Part shown: one piece after another, positions 6,032-9,956 of the stretch | Layout of the letters: each line of letters opens with the position of its first letter | Numbering within the stretch: the first letter of the stretch is position 1 | Assembly: GCA_035299585.1 (NCBI GenBank) | Contig: DATGWF010000054.1 | Coordinates: 1 to 9,956 of the forward strand | DNA length: 9,956 bases | Direction of reading: 5' to 3' | From: DATGWF01 sp035299585 | GTDB lineage: Bacteria; Actinomycetota; Actinomycetes; Actinomycetales; Microbacteriaceae | The notes under the pieces: model-generated | Database searches by the model: none | The model's input: only the letters and a program-made list of their open reading frames with translations | Told to the model about the DNA's origin: nothing | Position numbers and translations under genes: made by a program

Positions 6032-7093
6032 TCAGGGGCTTCCGGCCGAGCTGAGGCGATTCGGGTCCGGTTTCGCCGGGGTTCTCGATGTGGTCACCGT
6101 GAACTTCGGTGTGCGCTCAAGTTGGCGTGTCGGCCCCACGAGGCGATCGAGGTGGTCTCGATACCTCAAGTGGGAGTTCCACACGACGATAAGTTCGCCG
6201 CCCGGCGCAAGTGACCGAGCTGCCGCTGCGAACAGTCGGTGGGCGGGATCCACCGTCACCCGGGTGCCCTCGTGGAAGGGCGGGTTCAAAACGATGAGCT
6301 CCGCCGTTCCCGGCTCAACGCCTGCGAGAGCGTCTTCCCAAACGACCTCCGCCCGGTCCGCATAGCCATTGCGGTGCAGCGTCGCCTCGGTCGAGGCAAC
6401 CGCCGCCCGAGAACGATCCGAGGCGCGCACGCGGTAGCCGCGACGGGCAAGCCAGGCGGCGACGAGCCCAGAACCGCAGCCGAGATCGAATGCCACCGTG
6501 CCACGCCCATCGTCCGGAAGGGTCACGTCGAGCGTGTCGAGGAGGGCTCGCGTCCCGATGTCGAGGGTGGCACCGGCGAACGTGCCGGCCACGGCAACCA
6601 CGCTCAACCCGCTCGCCGCCCCGGCTGCGTTGTCGAGTCGCGTCTCCGCCGCCGTCGAGACGGCACCGGCTCGGGCACCGCTCGCAACGAGGAGTCGAGA
6701 CTTCTGCCGGGCCAAGCTCGCCCGCACGTTCTCGTAGCTCTCCGCGAGGACGTCGTTTTGAGCCGGCGTCATGTGTTTGATGCGACCTGCGGCGATGAGT
6801 GTGGCATCGGGGAAGCGCCGGGCAACCTCCCCGCTCCAGGCCAGGAGCGCGTCGAGCGCCTTCGGCAACCGCATGAGCACGAGGTCGGCTTGAGAATCCG
6901 GCGAAAGTGCGGGAACTGCAGGCACCTCGGGCCCAATCCAGTCATTCCACATCGCGATGTCGGCGTCCGGCCAACGCTCGTGAGCGGCGAGCGCGAGGGT
7001 CCGCACATCATCACCCCACACCACGAGGCGCTGCCAGGCGTGTTCCGCCGCCGCGTCGAGTGCGAGCCGATCCGCCGCGTCGGGTTCAGCCAC
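6032..7093 (-). CDS. RlmG/RsmC-like rRNA (guanine-N2) methyltransferase
   Basis: The 353-residue protein has the two-part layout of RlmG/RsmC enzymes, which methylate N2 of a guanine in 23S (RlmG) or 16S (RsmC) rRNA using S-adenosylmethionine. The N-terminal half is a degenerate methyltransferase-like domain with LMRLPKALDALLAW (73-86), AAGRIKHMTPAQNDV (101-115) and ARQKSRLL (128-135), resembling the N domain of RlmG. The catalytic half has SAM motif I FDLGCGSGL (202-210), the acidic ribose-binding segment ASDRS (224-228) and the N2-guanine signature NPPFHEG (270-276), followed by GGELIVVWNSHLRYRDHL. Which rRNA base it modifies cannot be settled here. The GTG start is six bases after the hspR stop, so it is probably translated from the heat-shock operon message. 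No terminator is obvious after its TGA. Confidence 0.85.
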   Translation of the reverse strand: MAEPDAADRLALDAAAEHAWQRLVVWGDDVRTLALAAHERWPDADIAMWNDWIGPEVPAVPALSPDSQADLVLMRLPKALDALLAWSGEVARRFPDATLIAAGRIKHMTPAQNDVLAESYENVRASLARQKSRLLVASGARAGAVSTAAETRLDNAAGAASGLSVVAVAGTFAGATLDIGTRALLDTLDVTLPDDGRGTVAFDLGCGSGLVAAWLARRGYRVRASDRSRAAVASTEATLHRNGYADRAEVVWEDALAGVEPGTAELIVLNPPFHEGTRVTVDPAHRLFAAAARSLAPGGELIVVWNSHLRYRDHLDRLVGPTRQLERTPKFTVTTSRTPAKPDPNRLSSAGSP

Positions 7094-7099
7094 GATGAC

Positions 7100-7519
7100 T
7101 CAGTCCTGTTCGTTCCGAGGTCGCCACACCACGAGTGCGTTCGAGCGACGCACGCGAGTGCGTCCCGAGAGCGTGACGACTTCACCCTCCGTGCCGGCAG
7201 CAAACACGCGACTCCCCGGACGCTTGAGCATCTCGTTGGCGAGGGCCTGCTCGAGCTCTCTGACTCGTTGGCTCAGTGCGGCAACCTCGTTTTCGAGGGA
7301 GACCACACGTCGAATGCCCTCGAGAGACACACCCTGACCGGACAGTCTGGCTATCTCCCGAAGCTGAGCCACGTCGCGCATGGAGTATCGACGTGACTTC
7401 CCCGAGGTGCGACCGGGCGATACGAGTCCGAGCCGGTCGTATTGCCGAAGCGTCTGCGGGTGCATGCCCGCGAGCTCGGCTGCCATGGCAATCGGGAAGA
7501 CCGGGCTGAACTCGTCCAC
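7100..7519 (-). CDS. hspR: Heat-shock repressor HspR (MerR family)
   Basis: The 139-residue protein is a MerR-type DNA-binding protein. The helix-turn-helix spans about residues 10-30 (AMAAELAGMHPQTLRQYDRL), followed by the wing with GLVSPGRTSGKSRRYS (31-46). A heptad-rich coiled coil (about 70-97) serves for dimerisation. The tail SNALVVWRPR (126-135) is characteristic of HspR. HspR represses its own dnaK operon by binding HAIR inverted repeats (CTTGAGT-N7-ACTCAAG), in Streptomyces with DnaK as co-repressor. The expected target upstream of dnaK is outside the window. The GTG start follows the dnaJ stop by two bases, so the genes are almost certainly co-transcribed and translationally coupled, giving the usual autoregulatory loop. 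Confidence 0.95.
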   Translation of the reverse strand: MDEFSPVFPIAMAAELAGMHPQTLRQYDRLGLVSPGRTSGKSRRYSMRDVAQLREIARLSGQGVSLEGIRRVVSLENEVAALSQRVRELEQALANEMLKRPGSRVFAAGTEGEVVTLSGRTRVRRSNALVVWRPRNEQD

Positions 7520-7521
7520 GA

Positions 7522-8496
7522 CTAGTCCCGAGCCCTGGCCAGCAGATCGCTCCGCGGGTTTTCCTCCGGGAGCAGGGCGGCAAACTCAGTAAGTTTTGCT
7601 TCGGCTTCCTTCGACAGGTGCGCCGGAACGGCCACTTGAACAACCGCAAGCAAGTCGCCCTGCCCCTTCGGAGTGTTGATACCGCGACCTTTCACGCGCA
7701 GCACGCGGCCCGACGGCGTGCCCGGGGACACCTTGAGCTTGACCGGAGCCCCGCCGAGCGTTGGAACTTCGATTGTGGCGCCAAGTGCCGCCTCAGCGAA
7801 GGTCACCGGCACGTTCACGCGCAGGTTGAGTCCGTCCCGTTCGAACACGGGGTGCTTGCGCACCGTGACCGTCAGGACCAGATCTCCCGCTTCGCCGCCA
7901 TCGGGTGACGGCCGACCCTTCCCGCGAATACGGACCTTTTGACCGTCGGCGACGCCAGCGGGAATCTTCACCTTCACGGTTCGACCATCGACATCGAGCG
8001 TGACCTGTTCCCCCGTCGTCGCGGTTGCGAAGTCGAGCGTGGTCGAAGCGAGGACGTCCTGGCCTCTCGATGGCCCTCCACCGCCGCGGTAGCCGCCGCT
8101 GGGCTGACCGAAGCGTCCGCCGCCGAACATGCCACTGAACATGTCCTCGAATCCACCGCCCTGCGGGAAGGTGAATCGCTGGCCGCCGCCCTGTCCGAAC
8201 ACACCGCCGAAGACGTCCTCGAACCCGCCAGCGGTGCCGCCCGCGGTGAAGCGCGCGCCCCCGCCCATGGCTCGAATGGCGTCGTACTCTTTCCGTTGCT
8301 CGGGGTCGGAGAGCACGGAGTACGCCTCGGAGATTTCCTTGAAGCGCGCCTCGGCATTCGCGTCGCCCGGATTGGAGTCCGGGTGATACTGCCGAGCGAG
8401 CTTGCGATACGTCTTCTTGAGATCGGCTTCGCTGATGTCTTTCGAGACGCCGAGCGTCTTGTAGAAGTCCTTATCGAACCAGTCTTGACTCGCCAC
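7522..8496 (-). CDS. dnaJ: DnaJ co-chaperone without zinc finger
   Basis: The 324-residue protein stimulates DnaK ATPase and delivers unfolded clients. The J domain (about 8-75) carries the HPD motif at residues 38-40. A Gly/Phe-rich region (about 78-145) follows, with a duplicated GFEDVFGGVFG / GFEDMFSGMFG element (91-101 and 115-125). The C-terminal substrate-binding beta domains follow, with KVKIPAGVADGQKVRIRGKG and GDLVLTVTVRKHPVFERDGLNL. The four CxxCxGxG zinc modules that usually interrupt the first beta domain are missing and the protein contains no cysteine. It is therefore a class-B (CbpA-like) DnaJ, although it sits in the dnaK operon where Streptomyces and Mycobacterium carry zinc-finger forms. 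The GTG start has a GGGAGG ribosome binding site and lies 26 bases after grpE. Confidence 0.93.
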   Translation of the reverse strand: MASQDWFDKDFYKTLGVSKDISEADLKKTYRKLARQYHPDSNPGDANAEARFKEISEAYSVLSDPEQRKEYDAIRAMGGGARFTAGGTAGGFEDVFGGVFGQGGGQRFTFPQGGGFEDMFSGMFGGGRFGQPSGGYRGGGGPSRGQDVLASTTLDFATATTGEQVTLDVDGRTVKVKIPAGVADGQKVRIRGKGRPSPDGGEAGDLVLTVTVRKHPVFERDGLNLRVNVPVTFAEAALGATIEVPTLGGAPVKLKVSPGTPSGRVLRVKGRGINTPKGQGDLLAVVQVAVPAHLSKEAEAKLTEFAALLPEENPRSDLLARARD

Positions 8497-8522
8497 GTGC
8501 GCCTCCCTTCGCTGTTTCGGTC

Positions 8523-9086
8523 CTAGGCTGCCGGGACCGCGACCACAACCTTCGCGGCTCGGATGAGCGACCCGCCAAGGGTGTATCCCACTTCTACAAC
8601 GTCGGCAACGGTTTCCGCCTCAACCCCGGGAGTGGGCTGCTGGAAGATCGCCTCGTGCACCTGCGGGTCAAACGCGTCTCCCGCCGCGCCGAATGCAGTC
8701 AAGCCGAGTTTCTCGACCGAGGCGCGGAGCTTCGCAGCGATGGTAGCGAAGGCCGAGTCGCCCTCGAGGTCGCCGTGCTTTTCGGCACGGTCGAGGTCGT
8801 CGAGCACCGGCAACAGCACCTTGACGGCCTCGCCGATAGCTCGCTCGCGCTCCGCCTCACGATTGGCTTCCGTGCGCTTGCGATAGTTGGCGTATTCGGC
8901 CGTGATTCGCTTGAGGTCTGCAAGGTGCTCGCTCGAGGGGTCTGCCGCTTCCGCTTCCGCAGCGGCAAGAATGTCCTCGACGTAGAGCTCGTCTCCCTCG
9001 ACCGCGTCGTTCGCGGCGGTTTCTGATTCCACCGGCTCGGGGGCACCCTCTTCGGGCGCCCCCTCCGGGTTGTGCGATTCGGTCAT
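8523..9086 (-). CDS. grpE: GrpE nucleotide exchange factor
   Basis: The 187-residue protein is the dimeric exchange factor that releases ADP from DnaK. A long acidic disordered N terminus (1-50) precedes the coiled-coil helix, which contains LKRITAEYANYRKRTEANRE (58-77). The beta-wing that enters the DnaK cleft carries FDPQVHEAIFQQPT (139-152) and VGYTLGGSLIRAAKVVVAV (166-184), the GrpE signature. The ATG has a GAGG site six bases upstream and begins 12 bases after the dnaK stop. Its place between dnaK and dnaJ is the standard actinobacterial order. Confidence 0.95.
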   Translation of the reverse strand: MTESHNPEGAPEEGAPEPVESETAANDAVEGDELYVEDILAAAEAEAADPSSEHLADLKRITAEYANYRKRTEANREAERERAIGEAVKVLLPVLDDLDRAEKHGDLEGDSAFATIAAKLRASVEKLGLTAFGAAGDAFDPQVHEAIFQQPTPGVEAETVADVVEVGYTLGGSLIRAAKVVVAVPAA

Positions 9087-9098
9087 GCTCGGCCTCGC

Positions 9099-9956
<858 letters not shown>

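Noticed and set aside
6239..7396. 385-residue plus-strand frame opposite the methyltransferase and hspR.
   Set aside because: It covers two well-supported genes on the other strand and shows no domain of its own.

Overview
The window is ordinary chromosome of a high-GC actinobacterium, most likely of the family Microbacteriaceae. The evidence is the GC-rich coding sequence, many GTG starts, the gene order dnaK-grpE-dnaJ-hspR, the actinobacterial clpS-DUF2017 pair, and a ClpB that lacks the usual N-terminal domain. The family assignment is an inference from protein character; no search was run. Except for the gene fragment at the left edge, every gene lies on the minus strand, so the biological order runs from right to left.

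Right part (9956 to 6032): the 3' half of dnaK, then grpE, a zinc-finger-less dnaJ, the MerR-type repressor hspR, and an RlmG/RsmC-like rRNA methyltransferase. Gaps of 2 to 26 bases suggest one heat-shock operon in which the methyltransferase is the last gene. The operon promoter, where HspR would be expected to act, lies outside the window.

Middle (5897 to 4822): an isolated gene for a secreted, probably cell-wall-anchored, repeat protein. It has a signal peptide, four repeats about 50 residues apart, an LASTG sortase-like motif, a membrane segment and a basic tail. It ends in a perfect 14-bp hairpin that insulates it from clpS.

Left-middle (4772 to 1718): clpS and a DUF2017 gene overlap by four bases. 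They are followed by clpB, whose promoter region carries a near-perfect CIRCE operator (TTAGCACTC-N9-GAGTGCTAG). The DUF2017 stop codon lies inside that operator. The two chaperone loci therefore appear to be under different repressors: clpB under HrcA/CIRCE, and the dnaK operon presumably under HspR. DnaK/DnaJ/GrpE and ClpB form the classical disaggregation machine; ClpS feeds N-degron substrates to ClpC/ClpP, which is not in the window.

Left end (1666 to 1): a small FMN nitroreductase, a TetR-type regulator, and the end of a short-chain dehydrogenase gene that runs toward the regulator and overlaps it by 23 bases. I see no phage, transposon, CRISPR array, tRNA or rRNA, and no convincing new multi-gene system. 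The points most worth a second look are the CIRCE control of clpB, the methyltransferase at the end of the heat-shock operon, and the surface-anchored repeat protein.
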